A stretch of DNA of 64,000 bases, from the NCBI GenBank assembly GCA_964615095.1, contig CAZTPX010000026.1, forward strand, positions 14,937 through 78,936, read 5' to 3'. This DNA is from JANXQG01 sp964615095 (GTDB lineage: Bacteria > Planctomycetota > Planctomycetia > Pirellulales > Thermoguttaceae). Position numbers and translations under genes: made by a program. The notes beneath the pieces were generated by a model that saw only the letters and a program-made list of their open reading frames with translations, was not told where the DNA came from and ran no database searches. Positions 17,147-26,313 of this stretch are shown one piece after another. Numbering within the stretch: position 1 is the stretch's first letter; the number at the start of each line of letters is the position of its first letter.

Positions 17147-18946
17147 CTACCGCCCGGCCTTTTCCAGCTTCACTTCGAACTTGAGTTTGCCGAGCAACTC
17201 CCGCACCTCGTGATAGGCCTCGGGCGTGTAGAATCCGGTAAAGTTCCGGCAAAACTCCACCAGGGGAGAATCCAGGAACAGGTCTTTCTTCACTTCCGCA
17301 AAGCCCGGGGCCCGGATCGTCAGTGCGGCCGTCGCGGGTGCCGGGAAGGTGGCCTCGCCGCCGGGACCGACCGTGACACGTGCGACCTCCTGACCGGCGT
17401 CAACTACGTAGACGGTCGCCGCCAAAGGTCTACCTTGGGAATCGCTGACCGTGAGGCGGACCTTGGCCACCGCGGGCTGTGGACGGTGAAATGTCTTCGG
17501 CAGGAAATACACCGGGTTGGCCACGGCCACCTCGTAAAGCTCCGTCGGCTGCCGCCAGGCCGCCAGGCAAGCGGGGTCCAGGCAAGTGGACGTCACGCGG
17601 ATCGCATACCAGGCGTAGGCCGTGTCGCTCAACTCGAAGTCACCGCTCCACTGCCTCGCCCGTTTGCTGCGCAGGTCCCATGCCTGAACGATCTCGCCGT
17701 TGCGAAGCACCTGTGCGGAGACGAGCGTTTCGCCGGGCAAAGGGCTGGACCAGGCCGTGATGCGAGCGCGATGCGGCCGGCCATCGGCCGGGAACTCCGC
17801 CCCCGCCCGTTGCCCATCCACTTCGAACAGCACCAGGGGGCCGGAACTGGCCACACACTCTCCGCCGCGGATTCCTTGGGCGATCTTGGCCCAGGAGAAG
17901 TTGCCGTCGATATGCGTATAGGTGCGGAAGCGGCCCGCGTGGCCGCCGGCGATCGAGCCGTCGCTATTGGCGGTGCCGGCCACCTTGTAGCCCATGTTCA
18001 GCAGGTTCCACCACACGCGCTCGTGTTGGAAGAACACCGGTTCGCCGTCGTTGAAGATGTCCACCCCGTCGTACCCCTGGCCGGCCACGTAGTCGAAAGC
18101 GATCTCGCTGGCCCAATTAGAGACGAAGTTCCCCCGGTTGAACCAGAATCGCGCCGGGTGCGCCAGGGTCACCACCGCGCCCTGGCGATGGATTTCCTGG
18201 AGGATGCGGAAATTGGGGCCGGTGAACCAGAAGGCCTGGTCGTGGGGCCGGTCCTTCATGCCCAGGATGCAGCCGTGACCGTAGCAGTGCAGGTTGCCGC
18301 CGGCGCCGCCGTCGTCCGCAGTGAAATAGCACTTGGGACTCTCCATGTTCCAGTGGACGGCAACCTGCGGCGTGCTGGCCTCGCGGGCCATCGTCTCGAG
18401 CTTCTCCAACGGCGTCCAGCCGAGATCGGGAGTCCACCATTGTGCGATCTGGATGTAATCCAGCCCGTTGGCCTCCGCCAGCCGCGCAGCGTCAGCAAAC
18501 GACTGGGGCTTATCGGAGTGCCCATGCTGCCCGTGCAGATGGCTCTCCCCGCAGTACCAACCCAGGGCCTTGACATCATAACGCCTTTTCAGCGTCACGT
18601 GTTTCCGGATCACCTCCTGGCCGGCGTCGAGTTCCATGCTCACGGCGTCATGGTCAAAGCCGTGTCGCACCAAAATGGTCTGTTTCCCCGCAGGCAACGC
18701 CAAACGGAGGTGGCCTCGCTCCCAAGCTTGAGCCACCAGCCGGCCCATTTGGAAGGCTTGCACGCGAAAAGCCACGGACTGGCCGGCGTCGTTATCGACG
18801 GCGAGATCCAAGGTTGCCCCCGGGACCGGTCCGCCCACGGCGAGCACCCCCACGATGACCAAAAACCAATGACCGACAGGACGAATCATGTTTGCACACC
18901 GGGTACTGCGAGTTTTTGCGGTGGACCGCAACGGATTCACAAGCAT
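17147..18946 (-). CDS. CehA/McbA-type PHP-like metallohydrolase, exported
   Basis: A 599-residue protein. The ATG at 18946 has AAGGAAGG five bases upstream; a second ATG at 18889 would give a tidier signal peptide (MIRPVGHWFLVIVGVLAVGG) but has no such site. A beta-rich region is followed by GWYCGESHLHGQHGHSDKP, with His136, His138, His141 and His143 as probable metal ligands. Then come ANGLDYIQIAQWW and VVTLAHPARFW, family-typical later motifs, and a C-terminal Ig-like module (RLTVSDSQGRPLAATVYVVDAG). Known members of this family hydrolyse esters or carbamates; the substrate here is unknown. It begins 15 bp after the Kelch-like gene, so the pair is an operon. Confidence 0.8.
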   Translation of the reverse strand: MLVNPLRSTAKTRSTRCANMIRPVGHWFLVIVGVLAVGGPVPGATLDLAVDNDAGQSVAFRVQAFQMGRLVAQAWERGHLRLALPAGKQTILVRHGFDHDAVSMELDAGQEVIRKHVTLKRRYDVKALGWYCGESHLHGQHGHSDKPQSFADAARLAEANGLDYIQIAQWWTPDLGWTPLEKLETMAREASTPQVAVHWNMESPKCYFTADDGGAGGNLHCYGHGCILGMKDRPHDQAFWFTGPNFRILQEIHRQGAVVTLAHPARFWFNRGNFVSNWASEIAFDYVAGQGYDGVDIFNDGEPVFFQHERVWWNLLNMGYKVAGTANSDGSIAGGHAGRFRTYTHIDGNFSWAKIAQGIRGGECVASSGPLVLFEVDGQRAGAEFPADGRPHRARITAWSSPLPGETLVSAQVLRNGEIVQAWDLRSKRARQWSGDFELSDTAYAWYAIRVTSTCLDPACLAAWRQPTELYEVAVANPVYFLPKTFHRPQPAVAKVRLTVSDSQGRPLAATVYVVDAGQEVARVTVGPGGEATFPAPATAALTIRAPGFAEVKKDLFLDSPLVEFCRNFTGFYTPEAYHEVRELLGKLKFEVKLEKAGR

Positions 18947-18961
18947 AACGGCCTTCCTTGG

Positions 18962-21529
18962 CTATTCCCCAGGCTTCTCCAGCAACCGCGCGCTTTTCGG
19001 ATCGAGCCTGAGGGCATATGCCTCGCCGCTGGTGGCGAACGAGTAAACCAGCTTGCGCTTGGCGTCGTACATCCAGCCGGCACTGTAACCGTCGGGAACT
19101 GGGCCGGCGTCGAGCAGATAATACCTGTTCTGCGCACAGTCGTGAATCCGCGTGTAAGACTTGCCCGCCTTCGCATCGCCGACGCGGAGATTGTAGCCGA
19201 TCAGCATCCAATCGGCGTGTTCCACGTAGGCCAGTTCACGCGTACATCCGGCGATCTTGCCGAGGTCCCGGTTCTCCGGCGCAAGCGTGGTCAACGTCTT
19301 GTCCGTGAAATCGAACGCCAAAAGGCTGCCGTTGCTCGTCTTGGCGTAGCCGCCGCCAAGGCCGCTGAAGATCAAGCGGTCTCGCTTGGAATCGTAGACC
19401 AGCCCGTGCGTGTCGCACCAGGGCACGAACAGTTTACCTTGCGGTTTCAGGTCCAGCCAGCCCTTGTGCCGATCGAAGAGCCAAAGGCCGGCGTCGTCGC
19501 CGCGGAGCTTCTGCGCCCAGGCGACCGCGCCGTGCGGAGAAGCACCCACGACAGTTCCACCCCACGTGAACCGATAGGGCAAGGGGAGCTTCTCCAGCCG
19601 CAGCCAGTCCATGCGATCGGGGTCGTAAAGGTAGCCCCGGCCGGACACCATCAGCTTGCAGTTGGGGTCGTAGGCGTAGTGCTTGTAATTGTGGACGCTG
19701 ATCCAGGGCCGGCCCTGGATCGACGAATCCATCGCCAGGGTCCCGTCGGCGGGACTGTTGCCGCCGTAGGATTCGTCCGCGTCGAAGCCCTCGACGGTCC
19801 GGCCCGAGACGGGCGAATAATGCATGACGGTGCTGGCCGAGCGCACGCAATGGCCACCGCCCCAGAGCAGGATCTGATCGCGGTCACAATCCCAGACGGA
19901 AGTGCTCCAGTCGCGGCCACGACAGCCGTAACTAGGATTTCGCGGGGCGGCAGGCAACTTGACCCAACGATTCGGCGGCAGCTCGTCCAGGCCCGTATTC
20001 GGTGGCGGGACGGCAACCTCACAAAACTCCGCGCGAAAACGGCTCACGCGGTAGAGGCGCTGGTTCGGAGCGGTGCCCAGTTTGGCCCGGGCTGCGGCGT
20101 CCGCGTGGACCGCGTCGACACTCAGAAGCCAGGTTTCGGCGGGCCGCTTCCAGCGGCACCAGTACACGCCTCGCGTATCGCCGCCGGCAAGCACCAGGCG
20201 GTCGCCGGAGTCGGCGGCCAATGCCGGCGGTGAATAGCGATTGTTCCCTTCGGCACAATAGAAATAGCCAACCGGCGCAATCTCGTCCTTACCAGTCTCG
20301 CCGCCCACCGACCAGTGTCCTGCCAGTTCCCATCGCTCGGCCGGCATGTCGTAGAGCCAGAGTTGAAGCGGGGTGATCAAGGAGTAAGGAACCGCGGCAT
20401 AGTCCGTGCTGTTGGACTGCAAGTAGCCTTCGTAGAGGGCGATCTTGCCGCAGCGGGGCAGATAAACGAGCGCGTGCCCCGCGCGGGGGCTGGGGCAAAG
20501 GTCCGGCTTCGTGCGCCGCCAACTCCCCTTGTCCAGGTCCAACAGCCAGGTGTCGTTCATCAGGTAGTCCTGGTGGTCGCCGCCGAAAAGAACGAAGACT
20601 TTTTGCGCCGGATCGTAGACCAGCGGCGAGTTGCGGCGCGAGCAGGGAACGGGGTACTGGGCCTCGGCCAATTCCTCGACCTTGCGCTGGCAATTACGGG
20701 CCGCCCGCAGTGCGTCGAGCGTCTTGCTGTTACTGAGCAAGCCGGTCACGTCGTCGAGGCCCACCGCCGCGTCTGCCGGGGGCAACTTCCTGACGGCCTC
20801 GCAGCGTTCAATCAGCGCGGCCCGTTCCGGCGTCGTGCCCATGCCGGCCGGATCGCGATACCATGCCAGCCGGATGCGACCGATCAGATCGATCATCGCC
20901 TCCGTGAGGGCAACGAGTTGCTTATGCTTCTTGACAACCTTGGCATCGGCCACCTCGAGGCGGCGCCAGGTGCCTTTGGGGATGTCGAAGACGACCGTCC
21001 GCGACCAGCCGAGCTGGTTGCCCTTCTTCTCGGCGCCGACGGCGACCAGCCGTTTGCCCGCCGGATCGCAGGCGAGTGTTTGCCAGGCCATGTCTGCCAG
21101 TTCCGCCGCGGGGTGATGTGACTTCCACGTCTTATCAACCGTGTTGAACTCGTACAAGACCGGCCCGGCCGACAGGCAGTAGATGGTCCGGTTCTCCGGA
21201 TCGTAGGCGGTCTGGTAGTAGAATGCCGGCTGGCTATGAGGATTGTTGAAGTCACTCTTGAAAGGCTCGGCCCGGGAAAAGGCCGTCCATTGCCTGGCCT
21301 GTGGATCGAAGGCCTGCACGAAGGGAGCGTCTTTGGCCAGCCCGACGAGCAACATCTGTTTCAGGTCCGCGGCATAGACGAGCATCGCGCCGCTGCGTTG
21401 TCCCGTCTTCCCTTCGTCAACTTTGACCCACGAGTTGGCTTGCGGCGGCGAGTTCGGCAGCAAAGGATCTGAGGCCTGGGCAAAGCCCGCCGCGGTGACG
21501 AGGATCGAGAAAAGTACGAGGCGTTTCAT
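18962..21529 (-). CDS. Exported Kelch-like beta-propeller protein
   Basis: The start at 21529 has AAGGAG five bases upstream and gives a signal peptide (MKRLVLFSILVTAAGFAQA); an upstream in-frame ATG at 21613 lacks this. The 855-residue product contains several Kelch/galactose-oxidase-like blades, such as NSPLVYDPAQKVFVLFGG followed by NDTWLLDLDKGSWRR and SPRAGHALVYLPRCGKIALYEG. There are further blades near VWDCDRDQILLWGGG and LVYDSKRDRLIFSGLGGG. Propellers of this kind bind carbohydrates or proteins; no catalytic residues are evident. It is the first gene of the operon with the metallohydrolase. Confidence 0.82.
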   Translation of the reverse strand: MKRLVLFSILVTAAGFAQASDPLLPNSPPQANSWVKVDEGKTGQRSGAMLVYAADLKQMLLVGLAKDAPFVQAFDPQARQWTAFSRAEPFKSDFNNPHSQPAFYYQTAYDPENRTIYCLSAGPVLYEFNTVDKTWKSHHPAAELADMAWQTLACDPAGKRLVAVGAEKKGNQLGWSRTVVFDIPKGTWRRLEVADAKVVKKHKQLVALTEAMIDLIGRIRLAWYRDPAGMGTTPERAALIERCEAVRKLPPADAAVGLDDVTGLLSNSKTLDALRAARNCQRKVEELAEAQYPVPCSRRNSPLVYDPAQKVFVLFGGDHQDYLMNDTWLLDLDKGSWRRTKPDLCPSPRAGHALVYLPRCGKIALYEGYLQSNSTDYAAVPYSLITPLQLWLYDMPAERWELAGHWSVGGETGKDEIAPVGYFYCAEGNNRYSPPALAADSGDRLVLAGGDTRGVYWCRWKRPAETWLLSVDAVHADAAARAKLGTAPNQRLYRVSRFRAEFCEVAVPPPNTGLDELPPNRWVKLPAAPRNPSYGCRGRDWSTSVWDCDRDQILLWGGGHCVRSASTVMHYSPVSGRTVEGFDADESYGGNSPADGTLAMDSSIQGRPWISVHNYKHYAYDPNCKLMVSGRGYLYDPDRMDWLRLEKLPLPYRFTWGGTVVGASPHGAVAWAQKLRGDDAGLWLFDRHKGWLDLKPQGKLFVPWCDTHGLVYDSKRDRLIFSGLGGGYAKTSNGSLLAFDFTDKTLTTLAPENRDLGKIAGCTRELAYVEHADWMLIGYNLRVGDAKAGKSYTRIHDCAQNRYYLLDAGPVPDGYSAGWMYDAKRKLVYSFATSGEAYALRLDPKSARLLEKPGE

Positions 21530-22143
21530 AAGTTCTCCTTGGCGGGCAGAGGATATGGCTCTCCGATTCCACGCAACATTCTTAATCTTGCGGTGGACGC
21601 CGGCTGAACACAAGATAAGCGATTAACCACGAAACACGAAACTCGCCCGTTCTTGCCCTCCCTCTGCCGTTGGAATGCCAACCACCCGAAAAATTAAAAT
21701 CACATGTCTTCTAAGCAGTTTATCAAAAATGAAGAAGAGCTATACCAGTCTTATGGTGAAAGCTACATAACCTATTGATAGTGAAAAACGACTATGAAAA
21801 TCGCAAAAAACTGATTTCGGGCAAGGTCGGGCAAGAATCACCCATGAGGTTTGTATCAAAACCTTTTGTGCGGCTCGCCACTTCAAGTCCGTTGAGAATC
21901 CAGGCGATATGGCGCGCAAGCAACCCCGCGTAAGCCAGAAGTATTCCTCCGGGATCTTGTTGGTGTTGTCAATCCCTTTGGGAAGTCAGGAAGATCCGCG
22001 CAGGCGATTGCTCCAGCGGTCGTGTGGAGCGACGGCTCGACACACGGTTGCAACGGTGGTGTATATTGGAGATCCTTGAGGCGACTATGCGACAGTTATT
22101 GATTCGCCGATCCCTAGTACTTTGACTACACCGGGAAGTAATT
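21530..22143. other. Intergenic region with a low-GC patch
   Basis: About 610 bp between divergent genes. Between roughly 21690 and 21860 base composition falls far below that of the surroundings. A 24-codon open frame (21704-21778, beginning MSSKQFIKNEEELYQSYG) lies in that patch but has no ribosome-binding site. No promoter with two good boxes was found. The tri-haem gene's GGGAAG site is at the right end. Confidence 0.6.
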
Positions 22144-24636
22144 ATGAGAAGGACTTTTTCCAAGCCCGTGTCCGTCGCCGCCCTGGCGGGCCTGTGCCTG
22201 TCTTCTGTCGCCCTCGCGACAGCCGCCGCCCCACCGGCCACACGCAACCCCTCTGCGGTCGTCGCCGAGGCCCTGGCTGGGCCAATGAAGAACGTACGGC
22301 AAATCGTCTTCGCCGTTCGGCTTCCCTACGACGACCCGCACTGGTACGCCAACATCGGCTACTACTGCGACGATGAGCATCATAAGGCCTACGCGGGCAA
22401 CGGAAAACCCGACGCGGGCAAGCTCTGCCTGTTGGACGTCCGTACCGCCAAGATCACAGTCCTTCTGGATGCCCGGGGCGGCTCGGTGCGGGACCCGCAG
22501 GTCCATTACGATGGCAAGAAGATTCTGTTCGCGTACCGCCAGAGCGGCACGGATTATTACCACCTCTACGAAATCAACGTCGACGGCTCCGGCCTGCGGC
22601 AAATCACGTCGGGCGAGTTCGACGACTACGAGCCGACCTACCTTCCCGACGGCGGGATCATCTTCGTCTCCACGCGCTGCCGCTGCTGGGTAAACTGCTG
22701 GATGACCCAGGTGGGCGTGCTCCATCGCTGCGAGGGCGACGGCGGCAATATTCGGCGGATCTCCTACAGCGGCGAACACGACAATACGCCCTGGATGTTG
22801 CCGGACGGCCGCATCCTTTACATGCGTTGGGAATATGTCGATCGCAGCCAGGTGGAGTTCCACCACCTCTGGACCATGAACCCGGATGGAACCGGGCAAA
22901 CGATCTTCTACGGCAACATGCACCCGGGCACTGTGATGCTCGACGCCAAGCCGATTCCCGGCACACAGCAGATCATCGCCAGCTTCTCGCCCGGCCACGG
23001 CGTAACGGACCACAAGGGCATTGCCACGATCGTGTCTCCGGCCGCAGGTCCCGACGATCTCAGGTCGGCCCGTGCGCTTCACAAGCCCCCGTTCATCGAG
23101 GACCCTTATGCGCTGTCGGAGGACTGCTTTTTGGCGGCCCGCGGCAAGCAAATCACGGTCTTCGATGGCTCCGGCAACGCGGCCCCTCTTTTCACCTGGA
23201 CGGGCGAAGGCGACATACGCGAGCCGCGGCCGGTGGTGCCCCGCCCGCGCGAGCCTGTGATCGCTCCGCGGGGCGATTGGAACAAACCCGCGGGCCAGTT
23301 CGTGCTGGCCGACGTGTACCAGGGCCGCAACATGCAAGGCGTGCGCCGCGGCGACATCAAGAAGCTGCTGGTCCTCGAACTCTTGCCCAAGCAAGTCAAT
23401 TTCAGCGGCGGCCCGGACCTGGTGTCCTGGCTGGGCACGTTCACCCTGGAACGCGTGCTGGGCACCGTACCAGTAGAAGAGGACGGATCGGCGCGGTTTG
23501 AAGCCCCGGCGGGCCGGCCGGTGTTCTTCGTCGCGCTGGACGAGAAGGACCTGTCGGTCAAACGCATGCACAGCTTCACGAGCGTGATGCCCGGCGAGAC
23601 GTTAGCTTGTGTGGGCTGCCATGAGCCGAGAACCCGCACGCCGGATTCGCAGCGACACGCCGATCTGGCGGCCTTGCATCGTCCGCCAAGTCGCATCGAG
23701 CCCTTCGGGGGCTTCCCCGACGTGTTGGACTTTCCCCGTGACATCCAGCCCATTCTCGACAAACATTGCGTCGAGTGCCATCGCCCCCAACGGCGCGACG
23801 GCCGCGTGTCCCTGGCTGGCGATCTCGGTCCCACCTGGTCCCAAAGTTTTTTCAGCCTCTTCGCCTACCGGCAAGTGGCCGACGGGCGAAACGGGCTGGG
23901 CAATTCCCCGCCGCGAAGCATCGGCAGTTCCGCTAGCCCGTTGCTGAAGAAACTCGACGTCAGCCATTACGGCGTGACGGTCACGCCGCGCGAGTGGCGT
24001 ACGGTATGGCTGTGGATTGAAAGCGGGGCGCCGTACGCCGGCAGTTATGCCGGCTTGCGCAACCAGCGCGATCAAGAGAAGTCCCAGGCGGCGATCGCTG
24101 CGGTGTTCAAGGACGGAGCGGATGTGCTTCGTACACGCTGTGGCCAATGCCACGCTCTGGGAGAGAAGGCCGACGAGCAGGGCCGCCCGCTGCCGTCGCA
24201 TTCGTACGGCCACCATCGCGGTAGCGTTGGGCGACCGACCGGGGCCTTTGAACGCATAGTCTTTGAGAACGATCCGATCGCCCGATACAGCGCGAACATC
24301 CTCTTGAATTTCAGCCGGCCGGCACTCTCGTCGCTCTTGCTCGGTCCGCTCTCGAAAAAGGCCGGCGGATATGCAAGCTGCGGCGAGATCTTCAAGGGCA
24401 CCGGCGATTCCGATTACCAGCGCTTGCTCGGCCTGATCGAGAAGGCCAAGTCGGCCCTTGACGAGGAACCGCGCTACGCCACGCCCACGTTCAAGCCCAA
24501 CCGCCAATACATCCGCGAGATGAAGAAGTACGGCATCCTGCCGCCGCAGTTCGACCTGGCAAAAGACCCGATCGACGTGTTCGAACTGGATCAAGCCTAT
24601 TGGAGGGCGGCCTGGTACAGTCCGGACGGTCACTGA
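22144..24636 (+). CDS. Exported tri-haem protein with TolB-like propeller (hydrazine synthase alpha-like architecture)
   Basis: An 830-residue protein with a signal peptide ending near ALATAAA. Residues about 45-340 contain TolB/PD40-type propeller blades (for example EINVDGSGLRQITSGEFDDYEPTYLPDG). A middle region with FVLADVYQG.....VRRGDIKKLLVLELLP resembles the middle domain described for the hydrazine synthase alpha subunit. Three haem c sites follow: CVGCH at 489-493, CVECH at 542-546 and CGQCH at 666-670. HzsA of anammox bacteria has this general plan, but similar proteins are common in non-anammox planctomycetes and nothing here suggests anammox. It is probably a periplasmic electron-transfer or redox enzyme. 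GGGAAG precedes the ATG. Confidence 0.83.
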   Translation: MRRTFSKPVSVAALAGLCLSSVALATAAAPPATRNPSAVVAEALAGPMKNVRQIVFAVRLPYDDPHWYANIGYYCDDEHHKAYAGNGKPDAGKLCLLDVRTAKITVLLDARGGSVRDPQVHYDGKKILFAYRQSGTDYYHLYEINVDGSGLRQITSGEFDDYEPTYLPDGGIIFVSTRCRCWVNCWMTQVGVLHRCEGDGGNIRRISYSGEHDNTPWMLPDGRILYMRWEYVDRSQVEFHHLWTMNPDGTGQTIFYGNMHPGTVMLDAKPIPGTQQIIASFSPGHGVTDHKGIATIVSPAAGPDDLRSARALHKPPFIEDPYALSEDCFLAARGKQITVFDGSGNAAPLFTWTGEGDIREPRPVVPRPREPVIAPRGDWNKPAGQFVLADVYQGRNMQGVRRGDIKKLLVLELLPKQVNFSGGPDLVSWLGTFTLERVLGTVPVEEDGSARFEAPAGRPVFFVALDEKDLSVKRMHSFTSVMPGETLACVGCHEPRTRTPDSQRHADLAALHRPPSRIEPFGGFPDVLDFPRDIQPILDKHCVECHRPQRRDGRVSLAGDLGPTWSQSFFSLFAYRQVADGRNGLGNSPPRSIGSSASPLLKKLDVSHYGVTVTPREWRTVWLWIESGAPYAGSYAGLRNQRDQEKSQAAIAAVFKDGADVLRTRCGQCHALGEKADEQGRPLPSHSYGHHRGSVGRPTGAFERIVFENDPIARYSANILLNFSRPALSSLLLGPLSKKAGGYASCGEIFKGTGDSDYQRLLGLIEKAKSALDEEPRYATPTFKPNRQYIREMKKYGILPPQFDLAKDPIDVFELDQAYWRAAWYSPDGH

Positions 24637-24833
24637 CGGACGAATGAACGAATAGGTCCGCCGCGCTTGCGGCCGCCCGCCGGGACGGTTATGATGAACC
24701 CGTGTTCGTGGCTGTCGGAAACCTCCAGCGGGATAGGGCTACCAAGATTCGAACGGTGGGCTTGGCAGGCCGGGCTGCGGTGGTTTCCGCAAAGAAACTT
24801 CGTCAAAGTGTCCACCGCAAGGCAGTCGATCCC

Positions 24834-25736
24834 ATGAGCAATGATGTTAACCCGTATCAAAGTCCGAACTTCGTCCCTCCGCAAGTCCATGCTGCTTGGA
24901 GCGCCGCCGCCCGCAGGCGCGTGGTGCCGTTCGCGTCGGCACATGGTTTGGCGGTTTTCGCGATGATCATGATCGGCATCGTCTGCCTGGCGAGCCTGGC
25001 GCTGCTGATTTCATGTTTTCTGCAGATCGAATTGATTGACAAGGCGCGCCACGGCCATCGCATCACGCAGCAAGAGGCGTTTGCGAACGATGCCCGCCAC
25101 GCGCTCTTTGTCTTCGTTCGCGCGTTGGCGTATATCGTCAGCGGCATTGTCTTCCTCATTTGGTTCTACAAGGTATATCGCAATCTCCCTTCGCTGGGCG
25201 CGGCCCAGACCGAGCACTCTCCCGGTTGGGCGGTCGGGTGGTGGTTCATCCCTATCGCCGGCCTGATCGTGCCCTGTCAGATTGCGAAGGAGATCTGGAA
25301 AGGCAGCCATCCGGATAATCTGGCCGTGCGTTCCAAAGCCGCACTCGTCGGATCGCCGCTCGTTACTGCCTGGTGGACGTTCTGGCTGATCATGATCGTG
25401 ATCGGGACCTACTCGGCGTTTTCGAGGCCCAACATGAAATCTCTCGATCAGATCGTCGCCGCGAATTGGGCAGGCATCTTCGCCATGGCGGCCACGCTGC
25501 CCGCCGGCGTGCTGGCTGTGCTTTTCGTCGCCAAGGTCGATTCCAACCAGACGCGACGGTACGAACGTTGTTTGCGGCAAGAGGCTGGCGATGAACAAGC
25601 CGATTTCGATGACGCTCCCGTGCGTACGGGGCCGTCGGTTGGTAACGATGGAGCGTCGTTTGCCCCGCCCGCATCGCGCCCCCCGATGGCAACTGGCGGT
25701 GGTGAAAACATCGATGATTGGTTAGGGAAGCTATAG
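24834..25736 (+). CDS. DUF4328 membrane protein with NPYQSP N-terminus
   Basis: The ATG at 24834 is preferred to one at 24702 because the protein then begins MSNDVNPYQSPNF, an N-terminal signature common in planctomycete membrane proteins. The 300-residue product has helices at about 37-60, 92-112, 131-153, 176-198 and 218-235. Between the second and third is LPSLGA and then GWAVGWWFIPIAGLIVPCQIAKEIW, the hallmark of DUF4328. The C-terminal 70 residues are polar and disordered. The function of DUF4328 is not known. Confidence 0.85.
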   Translation: MSNDVNPYQSPNFVPPQVHAAWSAAARRRVVPFASAHGLAVFAMIMIGIVCLASLALLISCFLQIELIDKARHGHRITQQEAFANDARHALFVFVRALAYIVSGIVFLIWFYKVYRNLPSLGAAQTEHSPGWAVGWWFIPIAGLIVPCQIAKEIWKGSHPDNLAVRSKAALVGSPLVTAWWTFWLIMIVIGTYSAFSRPNMKSLDQIVAANWAGIFAMAATLPAGVLAVLFVAKVDSNQTRRYERCLRQEAGDEQADFDDAPVRTGPSVGNDGASFAPPASRPPMATGGGENIDDWLGKL

Positions 25737-25836
25737 CGAGCCGGGGGACCAAACGGGTCAAAACCGTTTACGAAATCGTTCTGATCCCTTTTCTACGTCA
25801 ACGGAAGGCAAGACTGACAAAAAGGGAGGTTATCCA

Positions 25837-26139
25837 ATGACATTGGTGAATTGCGATGAGTGCGGGCACAAAGATTCAGATCGTGCTTCGAATTGCCCAA
25901 ACTGTGGAGCGCGCTTTGATCGCACAGACAAACGCTGGGAACTGATTCAAGCACTAGGCTTTGTTATTGGGTTTGTCGGTATCAGTATGGTGCTGTTCAA
26001 TCTACTTTACTCCGTTACTCCTTCCGGGGTGAATTCTTCGGTTTTTAACGTTATTGGGATCATCGGCTGGACAATCATGGCTGCTAGTCTTGTTTTAGGT
26101 CTGATTGGCGGAATCGGCGCTTGGTGCCATCACGGATAG
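25837..26139 (+). CDS. Small zinc-ribbon membrane protein
   Basis: A 100-residue protein with a good GGGAGG site before the ATG. Residues 6-23 form a zinc ribbon, CDECG and then CPNCG with four cysteines, followed by two membrane helices (about 38-58 and 71-93). Base composition is clearly lower in GC than in neighbouring genes, which hints at a foreign origin. Zinc-ribbon plus two-helix proteins are widespread and have no specific assigned role. Confidence 0.75.
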   Translation: MTLVNCDECGHKDSDRASNCPNCGARFDRTDKRWELIQALGFVIGFVGISMVLFNLLYSVTPSGVNSSVFNVIGIIGWTIMAASLVLGLIGGIGAWCHHG

Positions 26140-26313
26140 AATCGCTGGAAGTTAAGACCGGATGAACGTGGAGGTTTCGGCGGCAGCCTTGGCGCCCATT
26201 GGCACCCTCAACTGATTCAGAATGAGGAAAATAGTCTTGGACTTATCGAAACTGCCCATCTGGTCAGCATGCATTATAGCCCCGGCCGTTTTGCTGCTGA
26301 AAGAAGGAACTGC

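Noticed and set aside
17210..20233. Open frame of 1007 codons on the plus strand
   Set aside because: It crosses the metallohydrolase and Kelch-like genes in antisense; composition is that of a shadow frame and it has no domain signature.
22144..24636. Evidence for anammox metabolism
   Set aside because: The tri-haem protein is only architecturally HzsA-like and has no hydrazine synthase partner genes around it; such proteins are common in heterotrophic planctomycetes.
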